NCBI GenBank assembly: GCA_002454815.1
Contig: DKJL01000007.1
Location: 124,001-188,000 of the forward strand
Direction: 5' to 3'
Length of the DNA stretch: 64,000 nucleotides
Source: Flavobacteriales bacterium UBA6693
Lineage (GTDB): Bacteria; Bacteroidota; Bacteroidia; Flavobacteriales; Weeksellaceae
Made by a program: the position numbers and the translations under genes. Below, piece by piece: positions 1 through 8,235 of the stretch. Each line of letters starts with the position of its first letter. Position 1 is the stretch's first letter. The notes under the pieces are model-generated. The model had not been told where the DNA came from, searched no databases, and was given only the letters and a program-made list of their open reading frames with translations.

Positions 1-48
1 GTGGGTGGTCAAGTTTAGGCGCCTTTAATTAAAATCAAAAAAAATTAC

Positions 49-56
49 TATTTTTG
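49..56 (+). promoter_or_regulatory. -7 promoter box of tig
   Basis: TATTTTTG fits the Bacteroidota -7 consensus TAnnTTTG and is followed by GCAAC, as at alaS. It predicts transcription starting about 20 bases before the trigger factor ATG. No -33 TTTG is visible at the usual distance. Confidence 0.55.
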
Positions 57-81
57 CAACCTAAATTTTGAATAAATTACA

Positions 82-1419
82 ATGAACGTTACAGCGACCA
101 AACATGACGAAGTAAGCGCGTTACTTACCGTAACTTTAGAAAAGTCTGATTATAAAGATAAAGTCGAGAAGCAACTCATCAATTATGCGAAAAAAGCACA
201 GGTTCCGGGCTTCAGAAAAGGGAAGGTGCCATTGAGCATGGTGAGAAAACAATACGAAGCCGGCATCGCTTTCGAAGAAATCAACAAGCAGGTCTCCGAT
301 GCGCTGAATAACTATGTAAGCGACAACAAACTCCGACTGGTAGGCCAGCCCGTGCCTCAGCCCGTAGAGCAACTGGATCACAATGCCGAGCAACTGTCTG
401 TAGCGTTCGAGGTAGGATTTGAGCCTGAGTTCACTGTGGATCTTGCTAAATATGAAGCACCTCATTATAAAGTAGAAGCTTCCGAAAAGGAAATCAACCA
501 AAGCATCGAAAACATGCAGAAGCGTTTTGCGGAGCAGGTTCCTCAGGATGCGATTGGTGAAGATTCTACCATCGCACTGGAAATCAGCCAGGTAGTAGAA
601 GAAGGTGCCGAAGGCGAGCATCAACATGCACCAAAAAACATTACCATTGATGCGACCAAGAAAGAAGCGTTCAACCTGATCAAAGATTTGAAAATGGACG
701 AATCTGTGAAGGTGGCGAAATCGGAACTGGAAAGCAACGAAGAACTTGCAAAAGAACTTAGCTTCAGCAAAGAAGAAGTAGACCACCTGCATCACGAAGA
801 AATTGAGGTGAAAGTAAAAGATTTTTTTGGTCTGAATATGGCTGAAGTGAATCAGGAACTTTTTGACAAAGTATATGGCGAAGGCACCATCAATTCTGAA
901 GAAGAATTGCGTGCGAAGGTGAAAACAGAATTGGACGAATATTTCCAGCAAAATGCCGACGTTCACTTCGTCAATAAAATATTGGAGCAAATCACCGAAA
1001 AAGAAGAAGTGACGCTGCCGGAAACTTTCCTGATTAAATGGTTAATGTTCAGCAACGAAAACATCACCGACGTAGAACAAGCCAAGCAAATCCTGGAAAA
1101 CGAGAAAAATCAGTTGAAATACCAAATTTTGGAAGGAAAACTGATGACGGACAACGAGATCAAAATCGATTACGCCGACATCCTTGGACAGGCAGAACAA
1201 TTGGTTCGTAACCAACTCGCGATTTACGGAATTCACCACTTACCGGATGAGGAAGTACAGAAATATGCCGTAGAGATGCTGAAAGACCAAGAGCAGGTGC
1301 GCCAGGTAACTTCGGAAGTTGCGATGGCAAAACTGAAAGATGTAATTCTGGAAAAATCCACGAAAAACGAAACCGAGATTTCTCACGACGAATTTCTGGA
1401 AGCTGTAAAAGAAAAATAA
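82..1419 (+). CDS. tig: Trigger factor, ribosome-associated chaperone
   Basis: Folding chaperone that binds nascent chains at the ribosome exit tunnel in the cytoplasm. The ribosome-docking signature GFRKGKVP lies at residues 43-50 of 445, inside an N-terminal domain of about 115 residues. The C-terminal part from about residue 255 is a helical chaperone domain typical of the family. The middle segment (about 150-245) occupies the position of the FKBP-type prolyl isomerase domain, but the usual PGFE-type active-site stretch is not seen and the segment is acidic and His-containing, so isomerase activity is doubtful. Length is close to the family norm. The start is the ATG just downstream of the -7 box, and the gene is followed directly by a strong terminator, so it is probably monocistronic. 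Confidence 0.95.
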   Translation: MNVTATKHDEVSALLTVTLEKSDYKDKVEKQLINYAKKAQVPGFRKGKVPLSMVRKQYEAGIAFEEINKQVSDALNNYVSDNKLRLVGQPVPQPVEQLDHNAEQLSVAFEVGFEPEFTVDLAKYEAPHYKVEASEKEINQSIENMQKRFAEQVPQDAIGEDSTIALEISQVVEEGAEGEHQHAPKNITIDATKKEAFNLIKDLKMDESVKVAKSELESNEELAKELSFSKEEVDHLHHEEIEVKVKDFFGLNMAEVNQELFDKVYGEGTINSEEELRAKVKTELDEYFQQNADVHFVNKILEQITEKEEVTLPETFLIKWLMFSNENITDVEQAKQILENEKNQLKYQILEGKLMTDNEIKIDYADILGQAEQLVRNQLAIYGIHHLPDEEVQKYAVEMLKDQEQVRQVTSEVAMAKLKDVILEKSTKNETEISHDEFLEAVKEK

Positions 1420-1437
1420 TTATATTTAATTATTTAA

Positions 1438-1473
1438 AATCCGTTTCAATAAAATTGAAACGGATTTTTTTTT
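1438..1473 (+). terminator. Rho-independent terminator of tig
   Basis: Perfect 13-bp inverted repeat (1438-1450 with 1454-1466) with a three-base loop, running into nine T. It sits 18 bases after the tig stop. The gene on the other strand ends at 1472, so the hairpin probably serves both convergent genes. Confidence 0.85.
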
Positions 1474-2116
1474 AATAATTAAATGATTCGATGTGCCCGT
1501 TTTCGATGAGGTAAATTTCCAGTTGCGTAATCTGCCGGTTGGTAATGTGCAGATCCATCGTCACGGTAAGACGGTCGTTTTTCTTCTGTAAAGAAATTTC
1601 GTAACCTCTCTTCGCAATTTTTTTTATATCTTTTATGATCGCTTCTTTGGCACGAAAATGCGCGGCCGAGATTTCAAAGGTTAGGATTTTATTGTGATGA
1701 TAGGCCAAAAAGTATCTGGTCATCATTTTAGCAACGTAGATGATCGTCAGCGCCGCCAGTAAAAAGGTAAAAGCGATATATATTTCGCCGAAGCCTATGG
1801 CCAGTCCGATTGCTGCAGCAATCCAGATAATACCGGCGGTGGTGAGGCCGTAGACATTAAATCCTTCTTTAAAAATCACGCCGGCACCCAGAAAGCCAAT
1901 ACCGCTCACGACGTAGGAAGCTATACGCGTGGGATCACCGGTGCCCGCCAGTTTATACGATAAAATAGAAAACAGCGTGGAACCCAGGCAAATGACCGTA
2001 ATGGTTTTCAGACCCGCAGATTTGTCTTTCATTTCACGTTCAAAACCCAGGATAAGGCCCGCTACAAGCGAAATGAGCGCTTTGTAAATGTCTAAATATT
2101 CGAAATGCTCACTCAT
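1472..2116 (-). CDS. MgtC/SapB family inner-membrane protein
   Basis: Membrane protein of the MgtC/SapB family, linked in other bacteria to magnesium limitation and acid or host stress; its molecular activity is not settled. It has an N-terminal bundle of hydrophobic helices with the conserved GLILGFERE segment near residue 20 and a GIGFLGAGVIF segment near residue 70. A soluble C-terminal domain of about 80 residues resembles the ACT-like tail of the family. I chose the ATG at 2116 (215 aa): a longer reading from 2209 adds 31 polar residues that overlap the upstream gene and do not look like this family. It is the last gene of a leftward DUF6427-DUF3109-mgtC operon, 25 bases after the preceding gene. 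Confidence 0.85.
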   Translation of the reverse strand: MSEHFEYLDIYKALISLVAGLILGFEREMKDKSAGLKTITVICLGSTLFSILSYKLAGTGDPTRIASYVVSGIGFLGAGVIFKEGFNVYGLTTAGIIWIAAAIGLAIGFGEIYIAFTFLLAALTIIYVAKMMTRYFLAYHHNKILTFEISAAHFRAKEAIIKDIKKIAKRGYEISLQKKNDRLTVTMDLHITNRQITQLEIYLIENGHIESFNY

Positions 2117-2141
2117 TTTTTTATTTAAAGGTATAGAATTC

Positions 2142-2726
2142 CTATGAACTGTATTCGCGTTTCCACTCGTCGGCAGCGTCGCAGAGCGTTTCATAGAACG
2201 CTTCGCCATACTTTCGGATTAGTGGAGTTTTCACAAATTTGTAAATGGGCACCTGCAGTTCCCGTCCCAGCGTGCAGGCGTCGCTGCAAATCTCCCAGCG
2301 GTGATAATTCAGTGCACTGAAAGTGCGGTATTCATCTACTCGAATCGGATACAGATGGCAGGAAATCGGTTTTTGCCAATCAACGGCGCCATCTTCATAG
2401 GCTTTCTCGATGCCGCATTTGGTAATGCCTTTTTCATCAAAAATAACGTAGGCGCATTCGCGGCCGTCCACCATCGGAGTTACGGGGTCACCGTCGTTAG
2501 GATCCGTCACCCAGGTGCCTTGTTCTTCAATGGCTTTTACACCTTCGGGCCGAAGGTAAGGTTTTACCCGATCAAAGATATCTTCCAAAATTTGTTTTTC
2601 CGCCGGCTCCAGGGGGGCGCCTACATCTCCTTCCACGCAGCAGGCGCCTTTGCATTTGCTTAGGTTGCAGACGAATTCTTCGGAAAATATTTCTTCGGAA
2701 ATCAGTTTATCATCAATTTGAATCAT
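2142..2726 (-). CDS. DUF3109 family cysteine-rich protein
   Basis: Matches the DUF3109 (YkgJ-like) family, widespread in Bacteroidota, of unknown function and suspected to bind a metal or Fe-S cluster. A cysteine cluster of the form Cx4Cx3CC lies at residues 20-30, with further cysteines in the CGIEKA, SCHLYPIR and CSDAC segments. The 194-residue protein has no signal peptide and should be cytoplasmic. Its ATG is two bases after the stop of the upstream DUF6427 gene, which implies co-transcription and probably translational coupling. No function can be assigned from sequence. Confidence 0.85.
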   Translation of the reverse strand: MIQIDDKLISEEIFSEEFVCNLSKCKGACCVEGDVGAPLEPAEKQILEDIFDRVKPYLRPEGVKAIEEQGTWVTDPNDGDPVTPMVDGRECAYVIFDEKGITKCGIEKAYEDGAVDWQKPISCHLYPIRVDEYRTFSALNYHRWEICSDACTLGRELQVPIYKFVKTPLIRKYGEAFYETLCDAADEWKREYSS

Positions 2727-2728
2727 GT

Positions 2729-3634
2729 CTAGAAAAAATTAAAATAAGAATAAAGTTTAAAAACAAGCAGCGAAAAAATAATCAGCCAGAACCCGGTTTC
2801 CTTCAGCCAATACCGCGGCAAAAACATGAGCATACGGCTTAGAATAATGGAGGCGGGCAGTGCTAAGAACAACAGATACTCGTATGTGCTGCCCATGTAC
2901 AGAATAATAGTAATTAACTGGGCAACGGAATAGACCAGCAAAAAAGTATATTTAAATCTGCTGGTCGGGCTTTTTCGGTTAAAATACCTAAAATGGTCGG
3001 CCACTGCGTGCACCAACAATACAGCTACCGGCGCCAGCCACACCAGCAGCCCGACGTCTTTTCTCCAGGTTAAGCCGGAAAAAGGAAAATAAGCCGCATT
3101 CCAAGAGTGCAGCCGGAAGAAAGAAGCGAACGAAAAATAAGTCAGCGCCACCAGTGCAAAACCGAAGAAAAGCCGAAAAATTTGCGTCAGCGCACGGTCC
3201 GCGGTACCGATTATATGAAAAATCACGAAAATGCACATCGGCCAGGTAGTCGGCAGAAAAACGAAGTTCACCGCCAAAAGTGATCCGACCAGCATATAAG
3301 AATTATTGCGCACCGAGAGATTTTCATCCGTGAGCAGCAGCAGCATGATGGCATTGGTGAGCAGTGAGACGGCGATACCGATATCCAGATCACCGGGATA
3401 CAAGGCAAATACGAAAACCGTGTACAGAAATAAGGGCAGATGGGTATGGTAATTCAGTGCGACGGCATTAAAGCAGAAGTAACCCAGTGCAACACCGGCA
3501 AAAGTAATTATAGCTGATATTACTTCTAAAGTATTGAAATCTAATATATTAAAGCTAATTACGATCAGGAGCAAAACACCGATATAAACGGGAATCGAAA
3601 AAATATTGCTTTCTTTTGAAAGTAATCGGAACAT
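2729..3634 (-). CDS. DUF6427 family polytopic membrane protein
   Basis: A 301-residue, very hydrophobic protein with about eight to ten predicted membrane helices. It fits the flavobacterial family DUF6427, whose members were once mislabelled beta-carotene monooxygenase. No catalytic motif is visible. It is the first gene of a leftward operon with the DUF3109 and MgtC genes. A -7 box lies at 3651-3658 on the same strand, which puts the transcription start about 10 bases before the ATG. The divergent neighbour at 3677 encodes another small membrane protein often found beside this family. Confidence 0.75.
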   Translation of the reverse strand: MFRLLSKESNIFSIPVYIGVLLLIVISFNILDFNTLEVISAIITFAGVALGYFCFNAVALNYHTHLPLFLYTVFVFALYPGDLDIGIAVSLLTNAIMLLLLTDENLSVRNNSYMLVGSLLAVNFVFLPTTWPMCIFVIFHIIGTADRALTQIFRLFFGFALVALTYFSFASFFRLHSWNAAYFPFSGLTWRKDVGLLVWLAPVAVLLVHAVADHFRYFNRKSPTSRFKYTFLLVYSVAQLITIILYMGSTYEYLLFLALPASIILSRMLMFLPRYWLKETGFWLIIFSLLVFKLYSYFNFF

Positions 3635-3650
3635 TTTTTATAGATTTGTG

Positions 3651-3658
3651 CAAAGTTA
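3651..3658 (-). promoter_or_regulatory. -7 promoter box of the DUF6427 operon
   Basis: Reads TAACTTTG on the minus strand, a full match to TAnnTTTG. It lies 17 bases from the start codon at 3634, so the leader would be only about 10 bases. Confidence 0.55.
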
Positions 3659-3676
3659 ATTTAAAAAAGGAAAATA

Positions 3677-3913
3677 ATGACGGCTTTCTGGTTATTCTTA
3701 AGTGATGTATTCGTTTGGTTCTATGGCTTTTTCGATTTTGCCGGAAACCTGGTAAACTGGGTTTTGTTCCTGGTAGCTACTGCCTTATTCGCCTATTGGT
3801 GTTATGTACTTATAGTTACTTTGGGCGGTAATAAAGATAAAGAATACCATTCGCCAACAGAAGGGCATCATCCTTACTATGACCCGCGTATTTATAACAA
3901 AGAAGCTAAATAA
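3677..3913 (+). CDS. Small membrane protein, DUF6341-like
   Basis: A 78-residue protein with two hydrophobic helices (about residues 3-22 and 27-48), then a polar tail rich in His, Tyr and Pro. It resembles the short flavobacterial family DUF6341, usually found next to DUF6427 as here; that family name is from memory and less sure than the topology. It diverges from the DUF6427 operon with 42 bases between starts and is followed by a strong terminator. Function unknown. Confidence 0.7.
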   Translation: MTAFWLFLSDVFVWFYGFFDFAGNLVNWVLFLVATALFAYWCYVLIVTLGGNKDKEYHSPTEGHHPYYDPRIYNKEAK

Positions 3914-3937
3914 TTGATATCCGTTTTGCACGGTAAA

Positions 3938-3970
3938 AATCCCGAAAGTTCAACAACTTTCGGGATTGTT
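3938..3970. terminator. Bidirectional hairpin terminator
   Basis: Perfect 13-bp inverted repeat (3938-3950 with 3955-3967), loop CAAC, with A residues before and T residues after. It lies between the convergent DUF6341-like and universal stress protein genes and can serve both. Confidence 0.75.
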
Positions 3971-3990
3971 ATTTTCCACCTATCCGCTTT

Positions 3991-4425
3991 TTAGTGTATT
4001 GGGATCACCAGCACCGGCACAGGCGAGCGCCGGGTAAGCTCCTTGGTAAGGCTGCCGACAAAAACATCGTACATATTGCTTCGTCCGTGCGAACCCATCA
4101 CAATATAACCAGCCGATTTTTCCCGGGCATATTCCAGAATAATATCACCGGCAATACCTTGTTTCAACAGGTGTTCACAATCCACGCCGCTGGAAATGAT
4201 GCGCTGCTCCAGATTATTAAGTTGCAGCAACTCCTGTTTTATTTCATTCTGTTCCACTTCCGGAAAGTACTGGAAACCCATATCCCCGATGGCAAAGCCG
4301 ATATCGGCGGGCGCGACATGAATGAGGCAAAGTTTGCCGTTTGTTTCGCGCGCAAATTTCATTGCACCATCTACGAGTTTATCTGTCGCTTCAGAAAAAT
4401 CTACAGGTAAAATAATGTTGATCAT
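3991..4425 (-). CDS. Universal stress protein (UspA family)
   Basis: Single-domain universal stress protein of 144 residues, a cytoplasmic alpha/beta protein linked to survival under stress and growth arrest. The ATP-binding signature G-x2-G-x9-G-S is intact at residues 111-125, and the early acidic residue in VDFSEA near residue 9 is present, so this is probably an ATP-binding type. It appears to stand alone: the next leftward gene upstream starts at 5091 and the gap holds no clear -7 box (one near-match, TAACTTTA). Confidence 0.93.
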   Translation of the reverse strand: MINIILPVDFSEATDKLVDGAMKFARETNGKLCLIHVAPADIGFAIGDMGFQYFPEVEQNEIKQELLQLNNLEQRIISSGVDCEHLLKQGIAGDIILEYAREKSAGYIVMGSHGRSNMYDVFVGSLTKELTRRSPVPVLVIPIH

Positions 4426-4485
4426 AATGTTATTATTTGTTCCTTAAAGTTACACATATTCTGTTAAACCTCGTGCATAGGCATT

Positions 4486-5091
4486 CTATCGAATCCGCAG
4501 CGACAGGACTTTTGTTTCCTCGATAAAGGCTTCCAGTTCGTCGCCTTCCGCTACACGGCCGACCCCTTTTGGGGTACCGGTAAAAATCAGATCTCCGGTG
4601 CGCAGCGTAAAATATTGTGAGACGAAGGCGATAATTTCTTCAGGACGGAAAATCATTAATGAAGTATCGCCGTCCTGCACGGTTTCAGAATTTTTTTCAA
4701 GTTTAAATGAAAGCTGATTCAGATCATATTTCTGCTTGTCGAAGAATTCGGAAACTACGGCGCTTCCGTCGAACCCTTTCGCCAGCTCCCACGGCAATCC
4801 TTTAGATTTTAATTTCGATTGGAGATCGCGCGCGGTAAAATCAATTCCCAAACCAATTTGGTCGTAATGTTTCGCGGCGTGTTCCTGCTGGATATATTTG
4901 CCACCTTTAGAAATCTTCAACACGACTTCCAGTTCGTAATGCACATCGTCGGAAAATTCCGGAATATAAAACTCCTGACTTTTCAATACTGCCGTGTCGG
5001 GTTTCATAAAAATTACGGGACTATCCGGAACTTCATTCCCGAGCTCGGCGGCGTGTTCGGCGTAGTTGCGCCCAATACAGATTATTTTCAT
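4486..5091 (-). CDS. Fumarylacetoacetate hydrolase family protein
   Basis: Belongs to the FAH superfamily of metal-dependent C-C bond hydrolases, decarboxylases and isomerases acting on acylpyruvate-like compounds. Its size (201 aa) fits the short YcgM/FAHD1-type branch rather than true fumarylacetoacetase. Visible family marks are the start CIGRNYAEHAAELG, the metal-binding YELEVVL segment, GIDFTARDLQ, and the C-terminal GDLIFTGTPKGVG. No aromatic degradation genes are near, so the substrate is unknown; an oxaloacetate or acylpyruvate clean-up role is an inference from FAHD1 relatives. Confidence 0.88.
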   Translation of the reverse strand: MKIICIGRNYAEHAAELGNEVPDSPVIFMKPDTAVLKSQEFYIPEFSDDVHYELEVVLKISKGGKYIQQEHAAKHYDQIGLGIDFTARDLQSKLKSKGLPWELAKGFDGSAVVSEFFDKQKYDLNQLSFKLEKNSETVQDGDTSLMIFRPEEIIAFVSQYFTLRTGDLIFTGTPKGVGRVAEGDELEAFIEETKVLSLRIR

Positions 5092-5151
5092 TTACTGCTT
5101 AATTAAATGTGTGTGAAATGTGAACTTTTTAAAATTAAAAAAACTGCTAAG

Positions 5152-5574
5152 TTATCTTTCAAATTCATTATCGCAAAAATAACAGTGATAAATATGACTT
5201 TTAGCTTGTAATGGAAAACCAAGAAGGAGCAAAGAAACACCAAATAAACCACCCGGATTTTCGTCGCGGTAAAGATGGTTGGAGCCGCAATTGGGGCAGA
5301 CGAAATCGAAGTCGGGATTGGAAATAGTATGTTCTACCTCGAGTTTCAGCTTCTCATTTTCGTGGAAATCGCGCAGGATTTCCTCTGCTTTAGCCTTCTG
5401 ATCATCAAAAACCTGGAGCTGAATTCCGCCCAACGCCTGCGACAATAGCCAGTCCGACTGTATCGTCTGCTCGTTGGCGATAAAACTTTCCACACCGTGG
5501 CTGGCTAAGATCTGTTTATCGCGGTTGGCCTCAATACTGTTGCTGTAATATTTAAATTTTACAAGACTGGGCAT
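5152..5574 (-). CDS. DUF2007 domain and zinc-ribbon protein
   Basis: Two-part protein of 140 residues. The N-terminal 70 residues match DUF2007, a PII-like 'putative signal transducing' domain (FKYYSNSIEANRDKQ start, then an ALGGIQLQV strand). The C-terminal part has a four-cysteine zinc ribbon, CPNC near residue 93 and CYFC near residue 132. It is cytoplasmic with unknown function. It lies 17 bases after the exonuclease gene on the same strand and is probably the third gene of the rsmB-like/exonuclease operon. Confidence 0.8.
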   Translation of the reverse strand: MPSLVKFKYYSNSIEANRDKQILASHGVESFIANEQTIQSDWLLSQALGGIQLQVFDDQKAKAEEILRDFHENEKLKLEVEHTISNPDFDFVCPNCGSNHLYRDENPGGLFGVSLLLLGFPLQAKSHIYHCYFCDNEFER

Positions 5575-5591
5575 GTCGATATATTTAATTT

Positions 5592-6356
5592 TTAAAATCT
5601 GCTGCGAAGCTGAATTCCCGTCAATACTTTTTTCGTGTAGAGCGGAAAGTCCGCATTTTGGATCCAGCCATAATAACCGAGATCCTTCTGGAAAACATCT
5701 TTTACACGTTGTCCTTTGTATTTGCCAAAAGTAAAAACTTCTTTTTCCTCTTTATCGTAAGCAATAAATCCTGCCAGATCAGCAAATTTGTGGTGCGTGG
5801 AAATTTCGCTCAAAGAAGCCACGTCATTGGGCAGGTCTGGATAATGTCCAACCTGCGCGTCCAGTACTTCAAAAGTCGCCAAAACATCGGCTTCGGCGCT
5901 GTGTGCGTTTTCAAGTGGTTTGCGGCAATAGAATTGGTAAGCCGCCGTCAATGTCCGCGGCTCCATTTTGTGAAAAATCGTTTGCGCATCGACGAGTTTG
6001 AATTTGCTTAAATCAAAATCAAGTCCCGCACGAAGCAGTTCTTCTGCCAAAACCGGAACATCAAAACGGTTTGAATTGAATCCTGCCAAATCGCAGCCGG
6101 CAATCATTTCAAGAACTTTTCCGGCGATTTCTCTGAAGGTCGGCGCATCTTTTACGTCCTCATCACGGATGCCGTGTATTTCCGACGATTCTTTCGGAAT
6201 GTACATTTCGGGATTTACCCGCCAGGTCTTGCTTTCGCGCGAGGCATCGGGATTTACTTTAAGGATCGAGATTTCCACGATTCGGTCTTTGGCAACCTGC
6301 GTACCTGTTGTCTCCAGATCGAATACACACAGCGGTTTATGTAGTTTTAAATTCAT
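5592..6356 (-). CDS. DnaQ-like 3'-5' exonuclease (DEDDh)
   Basis: Exonuclease of the DnaQ/ExoX class, removing nucleotides from DNA or RNA 3' ends. Exo I is FDLETTG with D13 and E15, Exo II is the AGFNSNRFD segment, and Exo III is HSAEAD, so all DEDDh catalytic residues are in place within the first 175 residues. The C-terminal 60 residues (FTFGKYKGQ onward) resemble the ExoX-like C-terminal module found in many Bacteroidota exonucleases. Its ATG overlaps the stop of the upstream RNA methyltransferase gene (TAATG), which implies translational coupling. It is too short and lacks the fusions of a polymerase epsilon subunit. Confidence 0.88.
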   Translation of the reverse strand: MNLKLHKPLCVFDLETTGTQVAKDRIVEISILKVNPDASRESKTWRVNPEMYIPKESSEIHGIRDEDVKDAPTFREIAGKVLEMIAGCDLAGFNSNRFDVPVLAEELLRAGLDFDLSKFKLVDAQTIFHKMEPRTLTAAYQFYCRKPLENAHSAEADVLATFEVLDAQVGHYPDLPNDVASLSEISTHHKFADLAGFIAYDKEEKEVFTFGKYKGQRVKDVFQKDLGYYGWIQNADFPLYTKKVLTGIQLRSRF

Positions 6357-7597
6357 TATTTCTCCGTAGAATTTTTTTCGGCAGATTTTGGCTCTGCGAT
6401 CCGTTCTATCAGCGCCATATAGAAGCCGTCGAATCCTTCACTCGGCATCATTTTTTCTTCTTTGATTAGTCGGTAGCCGGCGTTGTTCTGAAGAAAAAGC
6501 TCAACTTGCTCATTATTTTCGCTCGGCAGTATGGAGCAGGTCGCGTAAATCATCTTGCCGCCTTTTTTCAGGATTTTTGCATAATCCTGCAGGATCTGCT
6601 GCTGTTCTTTTTTTATTCTGTCAATAAAATCCTGATCGATTTTCCACTTAGAATCCGGGTTGCGTTTCAGTACGCCAAGTCCGGAGCAAGGCGCGTCGAT
6701 CAGCAGACGGTCTGCTTTTTCGTGCAGACGTTTGATGACTTTATTGTCCTCGATGAAGCGCGTTTCGATATTGTGCGCACCGGCGCGTTTTGCGCGTCTT
6801 TTCAATTCTGCCAGTTTCCATTCGTAAATGTCCAGAGCAATGATCTGTCCCTTATTTCTCATTAATGAAGCCAGATGCAGTGTCTTGCCGCCAGCACCTG
6901 CGCAGACGTCCACGACGCGCATCCCTTCCTGCACATCCAGCAGCTCGCCAATCTTTTGCGACGACGCATCCTGTACTTCGAAGAGACCGTCTTTGAAGGC
7001 AGAGGTCAGGAAGACATTTTTCTTTTCCTCAAGTTGTATTGCGTCCGGATAATTCTTGACCTGAAAACTTGCTACGTTTTCATCCTTTAAATCCGAAACC
7101 AACTCACGCGCTGTGGTTTTCAGCGTGTTAACACGCAACACGGTGGGTGCCTGCTCGTTCAGCGCCGACATTTCAGTTTCCCATTTCGGTCCAAGTTCTT
7201 TTTCAAGCGTTTCTGCCAACCATTCCGGTATGGAGTAATGGATGGCCTTGGTCGGTACCGTATTCTTCTTTAGTTTGTTCAGGATATCAGCGGTTTTAAT
7301 TCCGTCGAACTCCTCGAATTTTTTATAATGAGTTTTGGTCCAAAGGCAGTAGGCAAGGATCATTTTATAGATATTCGCCGGCTTTACGCCTTCACCCATA
7401 TAATATTCCAGTCTTTTTTTCCAGCGGATAATGTCGTAGAAAATCTGCGAAACCACCTTTCGGTCTTCGCTGCCCCACTTGCGGTTTGCTTTCAGCAAGC
7501 GTTCTATGACTTTGTCGGCATATTTTCTTTCACCGAAAAAGGTTTCTTGCAGCGCATCGTGGATTCCGATTAATAAGTTTCTGTGTATAAGTTCCAT
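6356..7597 (-). CDS. RsmB/NOP-family RNA cytosine-5 methyltransferase
   Basis: SAM-dependent RNA (cytosine-C5) methyltransferase of the RsmB/Nop2 family, acting on rRNA or tRNA. The N-terminal 150 residues form the NusB-like/PUA-like RNA-binding part. The Rossmann domain has the SAM motif VVDVCAGAGGKT, motif IV DAPCSGLG with its cysteine, and motif VI YATCS with the catalytic cysteine. Length 413 aa is normal. It is the first gene of a leftward operon with the exonuclease and DUF2007 genes. Which base is modified cannot be read from sequence, so no symbol is given. Confidence 0.9.
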   Translation of the reverse strand: MELIHRNLLIGIHDALQETFFGERKYADKVIERLLKANRKWGSEDRKVVSQIFYDIIRWKKRLEYYMGEGVKPANIYKMILAYCLWTKTHYKKFEEFDGIKTADILNKLKKNTVPTKAIHYSIPEWLAETLEKELGPKWETEMSALNEQAPTVLRVNTLKTTARELVSDLKDENVASFQVKNYPDAIQLEEKKNVFLTSAFKDGLFEVQDASSQKIGELLDVQEGMRVVDVCAGAGGKTLHLASLMRNKGQIIALDIYEWKLAELKRRAKRAGAHNIETRFIEDNKVIKRLHEKADRLLIDAPCSGLGVLKRNPDSKWKIDQDFIDRIKKEQQQILQDYAKILKKGGKMIYATCSILPSENNEQVELFLQNNAGYRLIKEEKMMPSEGFDGFYMALIERIAEPKSAEKNSTEK

Positions 7598-7636
7598 AAA
7601 GGAGGTTTAGGTTATTGTTCCGCCAGGCGGAGTTTG

Positions 7637-7644
7637 CAAAATTA
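7637..7644 (-). promoter_or_regulatory. -7 promoter box of the RNA methyltransferase operon
   Basis: Reads TAATTTTG followed by CAAAC on the minus strand. It lies 40 bases upstream of the start codon at 7597. Confidence 0.5.
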
Positions 7645-7730
7645 ACGATTTTATGCGACAGTGTTTTCAGTTTTATCTGAGCACGTTTTTGAGATCGCCC
7701 CGGAGGTGTTTATTATTTTTATGGCGCACA

Positions 7731-7799
7731 TTTCCGTCTTCCGTTCCCGCTTTTTTGCTCCGCTGCGCTGCGCAAAAAGAGCTCCACTCAAGCCGGGGC
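7731..7799 (+). repeat. Dispersed intergenic repeat, copy R1 (diverged)
   Basis: Has the same plan as copies R2-R4: a 5' arm with TTCCG/CCCGC, a central hairpin (CTTTTTTGC paired with GCGCAAAAAG around a GC-rich loop) and a 3' tail of GAGCTCCACTCAAGCCGGGGC, matching the GATGCCGCTNCNATCGGGGC tail of the better copies only in outline. The assignment is tentative. Confidence 0.4.
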
Positions 7800-7878
7800 G
7801 CAGGAAGTGCCTATTCCGAAGATATCCAAACCTCCAAGGTTTTGGTCCGCGCTGTTTGCAACCCACTTCTAATAGTAA

Positions 7879-7886
7879 TATCTTTG
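7879..7886 (+). promoter_or_regulatory. -7 promoter box of yjdM
   Basis: TATCTTTG is a full match to TAnnTTTG, 16 bases before the ATG at 7903, and predicts a leader of about 10 bases. Confidence 0.55.
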
Positions 7887-7902
7887 GTTAAAATTTCCAA
7901 TT

Positions 7903-8235
7903 ATGAGCGATACGTTATTGTGTCCCAAGTGCAACTCAGAGTTTACCTATGAACAGGATGACAAAATGGTCTGTTCACAATGCTTCCACGAGTGGACGCC
8001 GGGCGAAACTGCCGACGAAGACAAGATTCTCGATGCCAATGGCAACGAATTAAAAGATGGCGATTCTGTGGTGGTCATCAAAGATCTGCCCGTAAAAGGC
8101 GCACCGAAACCGGTAAAGTCCGGGACTAAAGTGAAGAACATTCGTCTGCGACCGGACAGCGACCATAACATCGACTGCAAGATTGATGGTTTTGGCTCCA
8201 TGGCGCTGAAATCGGAATTTGTGAAAAAGGCATAA
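7903..8235 (+). CDS. yjdM: Zinc-ribbon protein YjdM (PhnA family)
   Basis: Matches the 110-residue YjdM/PhnA family across its full length. An N-terminal zinc ribbon has cysteine pairs CPKC (7 and 10) and CSQC (24 and 27). The PhnA C-terminal domain follows, with the DANGNELKDGDSV and KVKNIRLR strands. Despite the old PhnA name, the family is not shown to degrade phosphonates and its role is unknown. It is probably cytoplasmic. It has its own promoter and stands alone between leftward operons. Confidence 0.92.
   Translation: MSDTLLCPKCNSEFTYEQDDKMVCSQCFHEWTPGETADEDKILDANGNELKDGDSVVVIKDLPVKGAPKPVKSGTKVKNIRLRPDSDHNIDCKIDGFGSMALKSEFVKKA

Larger units (their letters stand above)
7598..7902. other. 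Intergenic region with one diverged repeat copy
   Basis: About 305 bases with no supported gene. It holds the leftward methyltransferase promoter, a GC-rich candidate copy of the dispersed repeat (7731-7799), a small inverted repeat near 7829-7845 and the rightward yjdM promoter. Short open frames here run through the repeat and look spurious. Confidence 0.6.

Noticed and set aside
136..990. Long open frame on the minus strand inside tig
   Set aside because: Antisense shadow of the trigger factor gene, with composition (Phe/Arg rich) typical of a reversed reading of Lys/Glu codons.
7651..7891. Short frames in the gap between the RNA methyltransferase and yjdM
   Set aside because: They run through the GC-rich repeat copy R1 and show Arg/Pro/Leu-rich, family-free sequence.
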